In this document: positions 10,068 through 17,856 of the stretch, one piece after another
Numbering within the stretch: the stretch's first letter is position 1
Layout: each line of letters starts with the position of its first letter
Made by a program: the position numbers and the translations under genes
Notes under the pieces: model-generated
Seen by the model: only the letters and a program-made list of their open reading frames with translations
Told to the model about the DNA's origin: nothing
Database searches by the model: none
Assembly (NCBI RefSeq): GCF_013294115.1
Contig: NZ_JABSNP010000027.1
Coordinates: 1 to 47,878 of the forward strand
Reading direction: 5' to 3'
From: Hymenobacter caeli
GTDB taxonomy: Bacteria; Bacteroidota; Bacteroidia; Cytophagales; Hymenobacteraceae
DNA: 47,878 nt

Positions 10068-11018
10068 ATGCCCAAACTTATAGACTACCCCCGTACCACC
10101 TATGCCAGCGCATGGGAAGTGGCCGAAGTAGTGGATGATACCGGCGGCAAGTGCGCCCTGGAAACTTGCGCCCGCAAGCTCGACCGCAAGGTGAGCGGCT
10201 CGTTCAAGGCCATTGTGGGCTCGGCGGTGAAGTTTGGACTGCTGACCAGCAAACGGGAGCTGCTGAGCACCACCACGCTGTTTCGCCGCATCAAGCACGC
10301 TTACGACAAGCAGGAGGAAATGCTTTTCCATCGGGAGGCCTTTCTTACGCCACCGCTTTTTACGCAGCTGTGCCGCAAGTTCCGCCAGCGCGAATTGCCC
10401 GTGCAAATGCTGGACGTGATGCTCATCCGCGAATTCGACGTGGAAGAAATCAACGCGGCGGCGGTGGCCAAAGCTTTTGCCGAAGGGGCCCGCGCCGTGG
10501 GCCTCCTAGACGAGCACAACACCGTGGCCGACATAGACCAGCACGCGGCCCAAACCGCCCCGCGCCGCGAACTGGCATCGCCCCCCCCGACGGTAAACTC
10601 ATTCCGTGCCCCCGAAACAGCCGCACCGGCAGTGGTGCCCCCAATGCCCGAGCGGCCAACTCCGGCACCCCGCCCCCAAGCCACGGCCCCCAAAGTCGTG
10701 GACGACGACGCCGTGGCTTCGCTCTTTGGCCTAAGGAGTAACGGAGACGAACGAAGGACCACGGAAGCCGCTTCAGCCGCTCCGGTGGCGCCACAACCCG
10801 CCAGACGGCCCACGCCAAGCCAACCGGTGGCCAGCAGCAGCCCCGGCAGGGACCTGCCTGCCCCCTCCCCGGCCGTCCAGCCCACGGCCCCCCCAACGCA
10901 ATTTGCCGTGCACCTGAGCGGGCCCGGCCTGGATACCCAACTGGTCATCAGCGACGAGGACGACTTGTTGTTGGTGCAAGGCTTGCTGGAAAAAATCCGG
11001 CGGCAGCTGCGGACGTAA
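10068..11018 (+). CDS. Unrecognised protein, two winged-helix-like segments plus a Pro/Ala-rich linker
   Basis: 316 aa. Residues 1-75 look like a small winged-helix domain (helix over SAWEVAEVVDD, then ETCARKLDRKVSGSFKAIVGSAVKFGLLTS, then beta-strands LLSTTTLF); residues 83-150 look like a second one ending ARAVGLLDE. Residues about 165-280 are a low-complexity Pro/Ala/Thr linker; the last 35 residues form a separate small unit (FAVHLSGPGLDTQLVISDEDDLLLVQGLLEKI). The arrangement resembles DUF5343-type or replication/regulator proteins, but I do not recognise the family. ATG 10068 is chosen over the GTG at 10038 because MPKLIDYP begins the well-structured part. The long AT-rich upstream region with direct repeats is unlike neighbouring promoters and suggests acquisition or tight regulation. 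Confidence 0.7.
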   Translation: MPKLIDYPRTTYASAWEVAEVVDDTGGKCALETCARKLDRKVSGSFKAIVGSAVKFGLLTSKRELLSTTTLFRRIKHAYDKQEEMLFHREAFLTPPLFTQLCRKFRQRELPVQMLDVMLIREFDVEEINAAAVAKAFAEGARAVGLLDEHNTVADIDQHAAQTAPRRELASPPPTVNSFRAPETAAPAVVPPMPERPTPAPRPQATAPKVVDDDAVASLFGLRSNGDERRTTEAASAAPVAPQPARRPTPSQPVASSSPGRDLPAPSPAVQPTAPPTQFAVHLSGPGLDTQLVISDEDDLLLVQGLLEKIRRQLRT

Positions 11019-11097
11019 AGCGCGCCCACCGGCTTATTTTTAAGTTATGTTAAACACAATGCTCCGCACTAATTAAGCTGCTGAGTTGAACACGGGC

Positions 11098-11475
11098 TCA
11101 TTGTACCAGTTGGGCAAACAACTGGTCCAGCGTTTCGGCGGCGTCGCGGCACAGGCCGGGGTGCACGGCCGACGTTTGAACCACGGTGCTGCGCGTGGCC
11201 GTGAGCCAACGGAACCGGCTGGCCAGCGGCAGCTGCCCGATGGGCCCGCCGTCGGGCCGGCCCCGGCAGATGCGCTCGAAAGCGGCCAACCGGGCGGCCA
11301 GGTCCGCCGCGTCGAGGCCAGGGCCTGCCAGCACCCGCAGCTTCGCGGCGGGCAGCTCCAGGCGCGCGCGCAGAAATTGCTGCTGGGGGCAGTACACGAT
11401 TACGCCGGCGTTCACGAACTCCTCGCGTTCGACCCGCGGCACCACGCGCACCACGGCGTACTCAAACAAGTCCAT
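11098..11475 (-). CDS. DUF3037 family protein, partner of the HipA-like kinase
   Basis: 125 aa. Begins MDLFEYAVVRVVPRVEREEFVNAGVIVYC, the hallmark opening of DUF3037 proteins, whose genes are regularly found next to HipA-like kinases. The start codon overlaps the last 14 bases of the kinase gene, implying translational coupling. Its biochemical role is not established. The longer open frame upstream is antisense-like kinase sequence and was trimmed. Confidence 0.82.
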   Translation of the reverse strand: MDLFEYAVVRVVPRVEREEFVNAGVIVYCPQQQFLRARLELPAAKLRVLAGPGLDAADLAARLAAFERICRGRPDGGPIGQLPLASRFRWLTATRSTVVQTSAVHPGLCRDAAETLDQLFAQLVQ

Positions 11476-12268
11476 CGCGGGCGGCATTGGCTTCGTGAAC
11501 GAACGCCGCGGAGGCGGCCAGCCGGGTTTCCAGGAACCCGACGTAAGCGCCCCGCACCGCGGCCGGCGCGGCCCCGGGGAAGGCCTCCCCCACCCAGCCA
11601 TCGGGCACCAGGGCCACCACGGCCCGCAGCACCGCCGGCGTCAGGCACGCCCGGCCCAGGGCATCGGCCGCCACCAGCTCAGCGGCTTGGGGCAGCAGCA
11701 CGTGGTCCTTGATTTGGGGGAAGGGCCGCACGCCGCTGGCCCGGCCCCAATCGGGGCCGGCGTGGTGCACGTACAGGGCCGCGCCGTGGTCGATGAGCCA
11801 CAGCTCGTGGTGCCACACGAGCAGGTTGGTGTTGCGGGCGGTGCGGTCCACGTTCAGCGTCAGCGCGTCGAGCCACACCACGAGCGAGGCCAGGGCCGGG
11901 GGCACGGCGCGGCCCAGCGGGTCGAACGTGTGGGCCCCGGACAGGTAGTGCAGCGCCAGGTTCTGGCCGGTGCTGGCGCGCAGCAGGTCCTGGATTTCCT
12001 CGTCGGCCTCGCTGCGCCCGAAGGCCGCGTCCAGCCCGGCCAGCACCAGCTCGGGCACCCGCAGGCCCAGCGCCCGGGCCAGCTCCCCGACGATGAGTTC
12101 GGCGATAAGGGCCTTCACCCCTTGCCCCGCGCCGCGGAACTTGAGCACGTACAGGAACCCGTCGTCGGCCTCCACCAGGGCCGGCAACGAGCCCCCTTCG
12201 CGCAAGGGCGTCACATAACGCGTCACGGCCACAGTGCGGAGCGGCGAAATAGAAACGGCGGGCGGCAA
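11462..12268 (-). CDS. HipA-like serine/threonine kinase-fold protein
   Basis: 268 aa, shorter than full HipA toxins (about 440). Kinase features: glycine-rich/Lys region 'LYVLKFRGAGQG' near 40 with Lys as the ATP-binding candidate, catalytic loop 'LNVDRTARNTNLL' near 138-150 (Asp and Asn of HxDxxxxN), and the metal-binding 'LIDHG' near 158 in the place of DFG. No HipB-type HTH antitoxin is adjacent, and DUF3037 follows instead, so this is not a standard hipBA toxin-antitoxin pair. The start shown is TTG; GTG codons at 12232 or 12226 are alternatives. A TACCTTTC element at 12295-12302 gives it its own promoter, separate from the his operon just upstream. Confidence 0.8.
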   Translation of the reverse strand: MPPAVSISPLRTVAVTRYVTPLREGGSLPALVEADDGFLYVLKFRGAGQGVKALIAELIVGELARALGLRVPELVLAGLDAAFGRSEADEEIQDLLRASTGQNLALHYLSGAHTFDPLGRAVPPALASLVVWLDALTLNVDRTARNTNLLVWHHELWLIDHGAALYVHHAGPDWGRASGVRPFPQIKDHVLLPQAAELVAADALGRACLTPAVLRAVVALVPDGWVGEAFPGAAPAAVRGAYVGFLETRLAASAAFVHEANAARDGLV

Positions 12269-12294
12269 AAGCGGGGAGAATTAGGGAACGATGG

Positions 12295-12302
12295 GAAAGG
12301 TA
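12295..12302 (-). promoter_or_regulatory. -7 element (TACCTTTC) of the HipA-like gene
   Basis: One mismatch from TAnnTTTG, located between hisIE's stop and the kinase start; expected transcript start about 20 bases before the TTG. Confidence 0.35.
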
Positions 12303-12384
12303 GGCCGCCCACGGCGCAGCGGGCCCACTAAAAGCTGCTGGTGGCGGATGGCGGGTCCCGCACGGGGCCCCCGCGGGGTCGGTC

Positions 12385-13077
12385 TTACGCCCCGCGGCGG
12401 GGCGCGCCCTGGCGGGCGTGCAGCGTGGCCAGCACTTCGGCCAGCGGCACGCCGGTGGCCGCCAGCAACACCAGCAGGTGAAAAAGCAAATCGGCCACCT
12501 CACCGGGCAGGGTTTCGCGGTGGCCAGCCACCGCGTCGATGACGGTTTCGACGGCCTCCTCCCCTACTTTCTGAGCAATTTTGGGCAGGCCCTTGTCGAA
12601 CAGCGACACGGTGTACGAGCCAGGCGCAGCCGCGGGGTTGGTGCGGCGGTCCACGATCAGGCGCTCCAAGCCGGCCAGCAAACCCACGGGAGCGGCCGGG
12701 GCCACGGCCTCCAGGCCCGGCTGCTCGAAGCAGCTGGTGAAGCCCCGGTGGCAGGTAGGGCCCTGCGGCCGGGCGCGCACCAGCACGGTGTCGGCGTCGC
12801 AGTCGATGTGCAGGCTCACGACTTCCAGGAAGTTGCCGCTGCTTTCGCCCTTGGTCCACAGGCGGTTTTTGGAGCGGGAGAAGAACGTGACGCGCTGCTC
12901 GCGCCGGGTTTGGTCCCAGGCCGCGGCGTTCACGTAGCCCAGCATGAGCACCTGGCCGGTGTCGGCGTCCTGCACCACGGCCGGGGCCAAACCGGTGGCG
13001 GAGTCGAAACGCAGCGCATCGAGCGGGACAAGGGTATCGGAGGCTAAGCCAGTGGCCATGGTACAAACGGTAATCAT
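12385..13077 (-). CDS. hisIE: Bifunctional phosphoribosyl-AMP cyclohydrolase / phosphoribosyl-ATP pyrophosphatase
   Basis: 230 aa; ATG at 13059 would give 224 aa and is equally plausible. HisI half (1-about 125): VQDADTGQVLMLGYVN, SRSKNRLWTKGESSGN and the metal site 'CDADTVLVRARPQGPTCH..C'. HisE half (about 140-225): GSYTVSLFDKGLPKIAQKVGEEAVET followed by EVADLLFHLLVLLAATG, the MazG-like pyrophosphohydrolase helices. Catalyses steps 2 and 3 of histidine synthesis. Last gene of the his operon; 113 bases separate it from hisF. Confidence 0.96.
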   Translation of the reverse strand: MITVCTMATGLASDTLVPLDALRFDSATGLAPAVVQDADTGQVLMLGYVNAAAWDQTRREQRVTFFSRSKNRLWTKGESSGNFLEVVSLHIDCDADTVLVRARPQGPTCHRGFTSCFEQPGLEAVAPAAPVGLLAGLERLIVDRRTNPAAAPGSYTVSLFDKGLPKIAQKVGEEAVETVIDAVAGHRETLPGEVADLLFHLLVLLAATGVPLAEVLATLHARQGAPRRGA

Positions 13078-13190
13078 AAGAACGGTGCAGACGGGTCGCG
13101 CCGCAGAGCGCGGGCCGCCAAGGCACCTGAGAGCAGCAAAGGTCGCCCCGCGGCGCCACTTGGGCCGCCAAGACCCCGGCGGCCGGGCCC

Positions 13191-13976
13191 CTACCCGACC
13201 GGGCGCATGGCCACGCCTTCGCCCAACAGGTAGGTTTTAAGGCGGGCCACCGACAAGTCGCCGAAGTGGAACACGCTGGCCGCCAGGGCCGCATCGGCCC
13301 CGCCGAGGGCCAGCACGTCGCGGAAGTGCGGGGCCGCCCCGGCCCCGCCCGAGGCCACCACCGGCACGCCCACGGCCGCCGCCACGGCCCGCGTCAGGCC
13401 CAGGGCGTAGCCGTCGCGGGTGCCGTCGTGGCTCATGGAGGTGAGCAGCAGCTCGCCGGCACCGCGCTCGGCGGCCTCGCGGCACCAGGCCACGGCCTCG
13501 CGCCCGGCGGGCTGGCGGCCGCCGTGGGTGTACACCTCCCAGGCCTCGTCGGCGGGGCCGGTGGCGGCGGCGTTGGTCTGGCGGGCGTCCACGGCCACCA
13601 CGATGCACTGGCTGCCGAAGCGCCGGGCCAGCGCGTCGATCAGCCCCGGCTCGCGCAATACCGAGGAATTGAGGCTCACCTTGTCGGCCCCGCTCAGCAG
13701 CAGGGCCTCCACGTCGGCCACCGCCCCGATGCCCCCGCCCACGGTGAAGGGAATGTTGACCTCGCGGGCCACGTTGCGCACTAACTCGATCAGGGTGCGG
13801 CGCTTTTCCACGGTGGCCGTAATATCAAGCAGCACCAGCTCGTCGATGCCTTCCTGGGCGTAGCGGGCAGCCAGGGCCACGGGGTCGCCGGCGTCGCGCA
13901 GGTTCACGAAGTTCGTGCCCTTGACGGTGCGGCCGTTCTGCACGTCGAGGCAGGCAATGAGGCGTTTGGTGAGCAT
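13191..13976 (-). CDS. hisF: Imidazole glycerol phosphate synthase, cyclase subunit
   Basis: 261 aa, typical length. (beta/alpha)8 barrel with catalytic Asp11 (LIACLDVQNGRTVKG) and the second catalytic Asp near 131 (IVVAVDARQTN); phosphate-binding loops FTVGGGIG and VVASGGAGA. Accepts ammonia from HisH and forms IGP plus AICAR. In the same operon as hisH but separated from it by hisA and two unrelated genes. Confidence 0.97.
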   Translation of the reverse strand: MLTKRLIACLDVQNGRTVKGTNFVNLRDAGDPVALAARYAQEGIDELVLLDITATVEKRRTLIELVRNVAREVNIPFTVGGGIGAVADVEALLLSGADKVSLNSSVLREPGLIDALARRFGSQCIVVAVDARQTNAAATGPADEAWEVYTHGGRQPAGREAVAWCREAAERGAGELLLTSMSHDGTRDGYALGLTRAVAAAVGVPVVASGGAGAAPHFRDVLALGGADAALAASVFHFGDLSVARLKTYLLGEGVAMRPVG

Positions 13977-14042
13977 CGGGCAGCAAGAATTAAAGCAGCG
14001 TGAACGAAAGCAAAAGAGACAACAACAAAAAAGCCGCGAAAA

Positions 14043-14774
14043 CTACCCCACCGGGGCCCCCGCCCCGGCGTAGGCCCGGCCGGTAATGGTTTGCCAAACG
14101 GCCGGCAGCGGCGCCAGGCCGGCCAGTTCCTGGACGTGCGCCAGCGGCCGGGGGGCCCCGGTGCGGTTGAGCCACACGGGCCGGATGCCCGCCCCCAGAG
14201 CCCCCACCGCGTCGGCCGTCCAGTTGTCGCCCACCAGCACCGCTTCCGCCGGCCGGGCACCCAACCGCGCCAGGGCCGCCTGAAAAATGCGCGGGTCGGG
14301 TTTGGGCACGCCCACGTCTTCGGAAGTAATCAGGACATCGACGAAGGGTTCCAGGCCCAAATGGCGCAGTTTATCCACTTGTTCCACCGTGCGGTTGTTA
14401 GTCACAACCCCAATGCGGTAGTGCGGCTTCAGGGCTTCGAGCAGGGCGCGGGCCCCGGGCAGCGGCCGGCGCAGCTGCTGGTAGCGCCCGTAGTGGGCCT
14501 GCGCGATGGCCGGCACCTCGGCCGCCCCCACCCCGTAGGGGCCCAGCAGGCGCTCGAACCGGAGCTGGCGCGCCTCCTCGTAGGTGTAGCGCCCGGCCAG
14601 CAGCTGCGTATGGATTTCTTCCAGCAACTCGCAGTAGTGCTGGTACAGGGCCTCCGGGTCGGCCGCCCGCAACCGGGGGTCGGTGGCGGCCGTGGCAGCC
14701 AGCGCCGCCCGGGCCGTGCCGATGTGGTCAAACAGCGTGTCGTCCAGGTCGAACAACACGGTGGTTATGGACAT
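14043..14774 (-). CDS. HAD-superfamily hydrolase (YjjG-like nucleotidase or phosphatase)
   Basis: 243 aa. Motif I DLDDTLFD with nucleophile Asp9 and acid/base Asp11, motif II 'VVTNN' near 113, Lys of motif III in 'GVPKPDPRIF' near 150, motif IV 'VLVGDNWTADAVGA' near 175. Four-helix C1 cap between motifs I and II. Closest in shape to YjjG/pyrimidine 5'-nucleotidases. HisB here already contains histidinol-phosphatase, so this enzyme is not needed for the pathway; a housecleaning role is possible. The start MSITTV is preferred over an upstream ATG (14840), which would overlap the preceding ORF. Confidence 0.82.
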   Translation of the reverse strand: MSITTVLFDLDDTLFDHIGTARAALAATAATDPRLRAADPEALYQHYCELLEEIHTQLLAGRYTYEEARQLRFERLLGPYGVGAAEVPAIAQAHYGRYQQLRRPLPGARALLEALKPHYRIGVVTNNRTVEQVDKLRHLGLEPFVDVLITSEDVGVPKPDPRIFQAALARLGARPAEAVLVGDNWTADAVGALGAGIRPVWLNRTGAPRPLAHVQELAGLAPLPAVWQTITGRAYAGAGAPVG

Positions 14775-14829
14775 GAGCGGAGACGATTGGGGCATCGGGG
14801 GCAGCATGGCAGCGGAGGCGTGGGAGAAA

Positions 14830-15138
14830 TTAAAGCTCATCGAACGTCCCGGTTATGCCTGCTTCCAGCAAGCAACTCATTAAAATGTTCAGAACGATGG
14901 GTTGGTGAGAAGAAGCAACGTGAAAAACCACGTAACACTTTTGCTCATCGACACTGATTGTGAAATCTTCTGCCCATTGCTCCCTTGTGGTCTTACCGAA
15001 AGCGTAACTACCAGTGGCAGCCTGTCTTTCAACAACTTTCAACGCAAACGGGACGCGGACTTCAAAGCGCCGCAATACGTTGTCACCGGCAAGTAACCGT
15101 TGACTGGCCGGTATTTGGAGTAAGTATTCGTATCCCAT
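14830..15138 (-). CDS. Hypothetical 102-aa protein inside the his operon
   Basis: MGYEYLLQIPASQRLLAGDN opens a compact alpha/beta protein without signal peptide or membrane segment. I do not recognise a family. Its base composition is visibly lower in GC than the his genes around it, and it lies between hisA (12 bases upstream) and the HAD gene, so it looks inserted into the operon. It could be a small immunity-type or accessory protein; nothing in the sequence decides this. Confidence 0.65.
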   Translation of the reverse strand: MGYEYLLQIPASQRLLAGDNVLRRFEVRVPFALKVVERQAATGSYAFGKTTREQWAEDFTISVDEQKCYVVFHVASSHQPIVLNILMSCLLEAGITGTFDEL

Positions 15139-15150
15139 CGCCCTGTTGCC

Positions 15151-15873
15151 CTAACGCGCCAGCTCCCCCCGCAATTCCGCCTCCGTAATCGTGCCCTCGT
15201 ACAGGGCCTTGCCGACGATGGCCCCGGCCATGCCCACCGCCCGCAGCGCGGCCACGTCGGCCACGGTCGTGACGCCGCCGCTGGCCACGAGCTGCGCCGC
15301 GGGGTACTGCTGCCGCAGCGCCGCATAAGTGGCCGTGGCGGGGCCCTGAAGCTGGCCGTCGCGGCTCACGTCGGTGCAGATGAAGGTGGTGGCCCCGGCC
15401 GCCAGGTAGGCCTCAACGAAGGCGGGCAGCGTTTGGGTGGACTGTTCCGTCCAGGCGCTCACGGCGATGTAGTCGCCCTTGAAATCGGCCCCGATGATGA
15501 TGCGCGCGGCCCCGAACCGGGCCAGCCACTCCCCCACCAGGGCCGGGTCGCGGGCGGCGATGCTGCCGGCCGTGAGCTGGGCGGCGCCCGCCGCAAAGGC
15601 CTGCTCGGCCGCCGCCGTGGTTTGAATGCCGCCGCCGAAGTCGATGTGCAGGCCCGTGTGCCGGGCCAGGCGCTCGAGCACGGCCAGCTGGCGCGGCTCC
15701 CGGGCCCGGGCCCCGTCGAGGTCCACGAGGTGCAGGCGGGTGGCCCCCAGCTGCTCGAAGTGCTGGGCCTGGGCCAAAGGGTCGGCGGAATACGTGGTCT
15801 GACGGGCAAAATCGCCGCCCGTCAGGCGCACACACGCGCCGTTGATCAGGTCGATGGCGGGGATAAGGTCCAT
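15151..15873 (-). CDS. hisA: Phosphoribosylformimino-AICAR ribotide isomerase (ProFAR isomerase)
   Basis: 240 aa, normal length. Starts MDLIPAIDLINGACVRLTGG with catalytic Asp8; second catalytic Asp in 'IIIGADFKGDYIAVSAW' near 128; phosphate loops IDFGGGIQT and LVASGGVTT; conserved CTDVSRDG. Converts ProFAR to PRFAR for HisHF. The spacer to hisH carries an imperfect inverted repeat. Confidence 0.97.
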   Translation of the reverse strand: MDLIPAIDLINGACVRLTGGDFARQTTYSADPLAQAQHFEQLGATRLHLVDLDGARAREPRQLAVLERLARHTGLHIDFGGGIQTTAAAEQAFAAGAAQLTAGSIAARDPALVGEWLARFGAARIIIGADFKGDYIAVSAWTEQSTQTLPAFVEAYLAAGATTFICTDVSRDGQLQGPATATYAALRQQYPAAQLVASGGVTTVADVAALRAVGMAGAIVGKALYEGTITEAELRGELAR

Positions 15874-15889
15874 TTTGTTGGGCTATTGG

Positions 15890-15971
15890 CCGACAGCTGT
15901 TGGCTGTTAGCTTTTTTGTGGATGGCGGCAGTGACCGTTTAAAGCTAAGCTAGCAGCTCTCGGCTAACAGC
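15890..15971. repeat. Imperfect inverted repeat between hisH and hisA
   Basis: GCTGTTGGCTGTTAGCTTT on one side and AAAGCTAAGCTAGCAGC..CTAACAGC on the other, built from a repeating AGC/TGTTAGC unit, and running up to the hisH stop codon. The same TAACAGC unit recurs in the eutB leader at 27424-27462. Confidence 0.55.
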
Positions 15972-16616
15972 TTATAATAAGTCGCCGGTGAGGAAATTGC
16001 GCAGGATCTGCTCGCCCACGGGGCCGCTCTTCTCGACGTGGAACTGCATCCCGTAGAAATTGCGGTGGCGCACCCCGGCGCTGAACGGCACCCCCGCCGG
16101 GTAGCTGGCCTGGGCAATGGTGTAGTCGCCCACCGGGGCGTAGTAGCTGTGCACGAAGTACACGTAGTCGGCCGCGCCGGGGGCCCCGGTATTTGCCACC
16201 GGGGCCCCCGGCAGCCCCGCAAACAACGGCCCTTGCAGGTCGTGGAGGTTGTTCCAGCCCATGTGGGGCACCTTGTGGGCCGCGTCGGGCGGCGTGAAGC
16301 GCACCACCTCGAAGGGCAGCATGCCCAGCAGCTCGGTGCCGCCGGCTGGGCCCTCGTCGCTGCGGCGGCCCAGCAGCTGCATGCCCAGGCAAATGCCCAG
16401 AAATGGCTGGGTGAGCGTAGGCAACACCTCGTGCAGGCCGGCGGCGCGCAGCGCCGCCATGGCCGACGAGGCCTCCCCTTCGCCGGGAAACAACACCTTG
16501 TCGGCCGCCCGCAGCACCTGCGCATCATCGGTCAGCACCGCCTCCACGCCCAGGCGCTCCAGGGCAAACAACACGGACTGGACGTTGCCGCCCTGGTAAT
16601 TCACAACTGCCACCAT
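15972..16616 (-). CDS. hisH: Imidazole glycerol phosphate synthase, glutamine amidotransferase subunit
   Basis: 214 aa. Class-I amidotransferase with nucleophile Cys in 'FLGICLGMQLLGRRS' (residue about 81), the catalytic His-x-Glu in 'MQFHVEKSGPVGE' near 190, and oxyanion loop 'NYQGGNVQSV' at the start. Supplies ammonia to HisF. The ATG at 16616 is the conserved start; the open frame extends 13 codons upstream into a hairpin. Confidence 0.96.
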   Translation of the reverse strand: MVAVVNYQGGNVQSVLFALERLGVEAVLTDDAQVLRAADKVLFPGEGEASSAMAALRAAGLHEVLPTLTQPFLGICLGMQLLGRRSDEGPAGGTELLGMLPFEVVRFTPPDAAHKVPHMGWNNLHDLQGPLFAGLPGAPVANTGAPGAADYVYFVHSYYAPVGDYTIAQASYPAGVPFSAGVRHRNFYGMQFHVEKSGPVGEQILRNFLTGDLL

Positions 16617-16640
16617 AAACAAATGCGTAATAAAACATGG

Positions 16641-16685
16641 CTTATTTATACACAAATAACAGTATCACATTTGTGTATAAATAAG
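16641..16685. repeat. 16-bp perfect inverted repeat between hisB and hisH
   Basis: CTTATTTATACACAAA (16641-16656) and its exact complement (16670-16685) enclose a 13-base loop. It lies 8 bases from the hisB stop and 24 bases from the hisH start, AT-rich in a GC-rich operon. No T-run follows, so RNA processing/stability or a protein site is more likely than termination. Confidence 0.75.
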
Positions 16686-16692
16686 TCTGATG

Positions 16693-17799
16693 CTACAAAA
16701 TGCCCTTCGTGCTCGGGATGGCCGAGCTGGCGTCGCGGGCCACCGCCATTTTAATGGCCTTGGCCACGGCCTTGAAGATGGCTTCGATCTTGTGGTGCTC
16801 GTTGTCGCCCTGGCAGGAAATGTTGAGCGTGGCCCGACTGGCGTCGGTGAAGCTTTTGAAGAAGTGAAAGAACAGCTCGGTGGGCAAATCACCCACTTTC
16901 TCGCGCTTAAAATCAGCATCCCAGACCAGCCACGGGCGGCCCGAGAAGTCGATGGCCGCCTGGGCCAGGGCCTCGTCCATGGGCAGCAAGAAGCCGTAGC
17001 GGGCCAGCCCGCGCTTGTCGCCCAGGGCCCGGTCGAAGGCCTGGCCCAGCGCCAGGGCCGTGTCCTCCACGGTGTGGTGCTCGTCAATGTGCAAGTCCCC
17101 TTTTACCCTTATGGATAAATCCGAACCGCTGTGTTTACCCAATTGTTCTAGCATGTGGTCGAAGAAGCCCAGCCCGGTGTGGATGTCGGTCTGGCCCGTG
17201 CCGTCGAGGTTGAGACGGATTTCGATCTGGGTTTCGTTGGTGTCGCGCTGCACCACGGCCACCCGCGCCGGGTAGCGCAGGAAGCGGTAGATTTCGTCCC
17301 AGTCGGTGGTGCTCAGCGCGGCCTCCGCGTCGGGCTCGGCGTTCACCAGGATGGCCCGGGCCCCCAGGTTGTGGGCCAGCTGCACGTCGGTGCGGCGGTC
17401 GCCGATGACGAACGAGCCCGCTAGGTCGTAGCCGCTGGCCGCGCCCAGGTAGGGCCCCAGCATCCCGGTGCCGGGCTTGCGGGTGGGCAGGTTGTCGGCG
17501 GGGAAGCTGCGGTCGACGTACTCGGCGGCGAAGCGCACCCCCTCCCCTGCCAGAATATCCAGCATCAGCTGGTGCGCGGGCCAGAACGTGTCCTCCGGGA
17601 AGCTGGCCGTGCCCAGGCCGTCCTGGTTGCTCACCAGCACCAGCTCGTAGCCGGGCAGCTCGCGGGCAATGCGCGCCAGGCCGCTGATGGCACCGGGCAC
17701 AAACTGGAACTTGTCGGGCGTGAGGCCGTCAATTTGCTGGCTGGGCTGCGGCTCAATCAAAATGGTACCGTCGCGGTCGATGAACAGGGCCTTCTTCAA
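16693..17799 (-). CDS. hisB: Bifunctional histidinol-phosphatase / imidazoleglycerol-phosphate dehydratase
   Basis: 368 aa. N-terminal HAD phosphatase (1-about 165): MKKALFIDRDGT with Asp8 and Asp10, VSNQDGLGT, KPGTGM and VIGDRRTDVQLA. C-terminal IGPD (about 175-368): 'HTGLGFFDHMLEQLGKHSG', 'DEHHTVEDTALALGQA' and 'GDNEHHKIEAIFKA', the two metal-binding HHxxE motifs. Carries out steps 6 and 8 of histidine synthesis. Confidence 0.97.
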   Translation of the reverse strand: MKKALFIDRDGTILIEPQPSQQIDGLTPDKFQFVPGAISGLARIARELPGYELVLVSNQDGLGTASFPEDTFWPAHQLMLDILAGEGVRFAAEYVDRSFPADNLPTRKPGTGMLGPYLGAASGYDLAGSFVIGDRRTDVQLAHNLGARAILVNAEPDAEAALSTTDWDEIYRFLRYPARVAVVQRDTNETQIEIRLNLDGTGQTDIHTGLGFFDHMLEQLGKHSGSDLSIRVKGDLHIDEHHTVEDTALALGQAFDRALGDKRGLARYGFLLPMDEALAQAAIDFSGRPWLVWDADFKREKVGDLPTELFFHFFKSFTDASRATLNISCQGDNEHHKIEAIFKAVAKAIKMAVARDASSAIPSTKGIL

Positions 17800-17856
17800 A
17801 TCAATTACTATTTAACAGGTATCGGTTAACAAGTACAACGGGCCCGGGGCCCAGCG

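Noticed and set aside
11462..12268. Calling the kinase a classic HipA toxin of a hipBA pair
   Set aside because: It is too short, and there is no HTH antitoxin; DUF3037 is its partner.
14043..14774. HAD hydrolase as the histidinol phosphatase of the operon
   Set aside because: HisB already carries the phosphatase domain with its metal-binding residues, so the step is covered.
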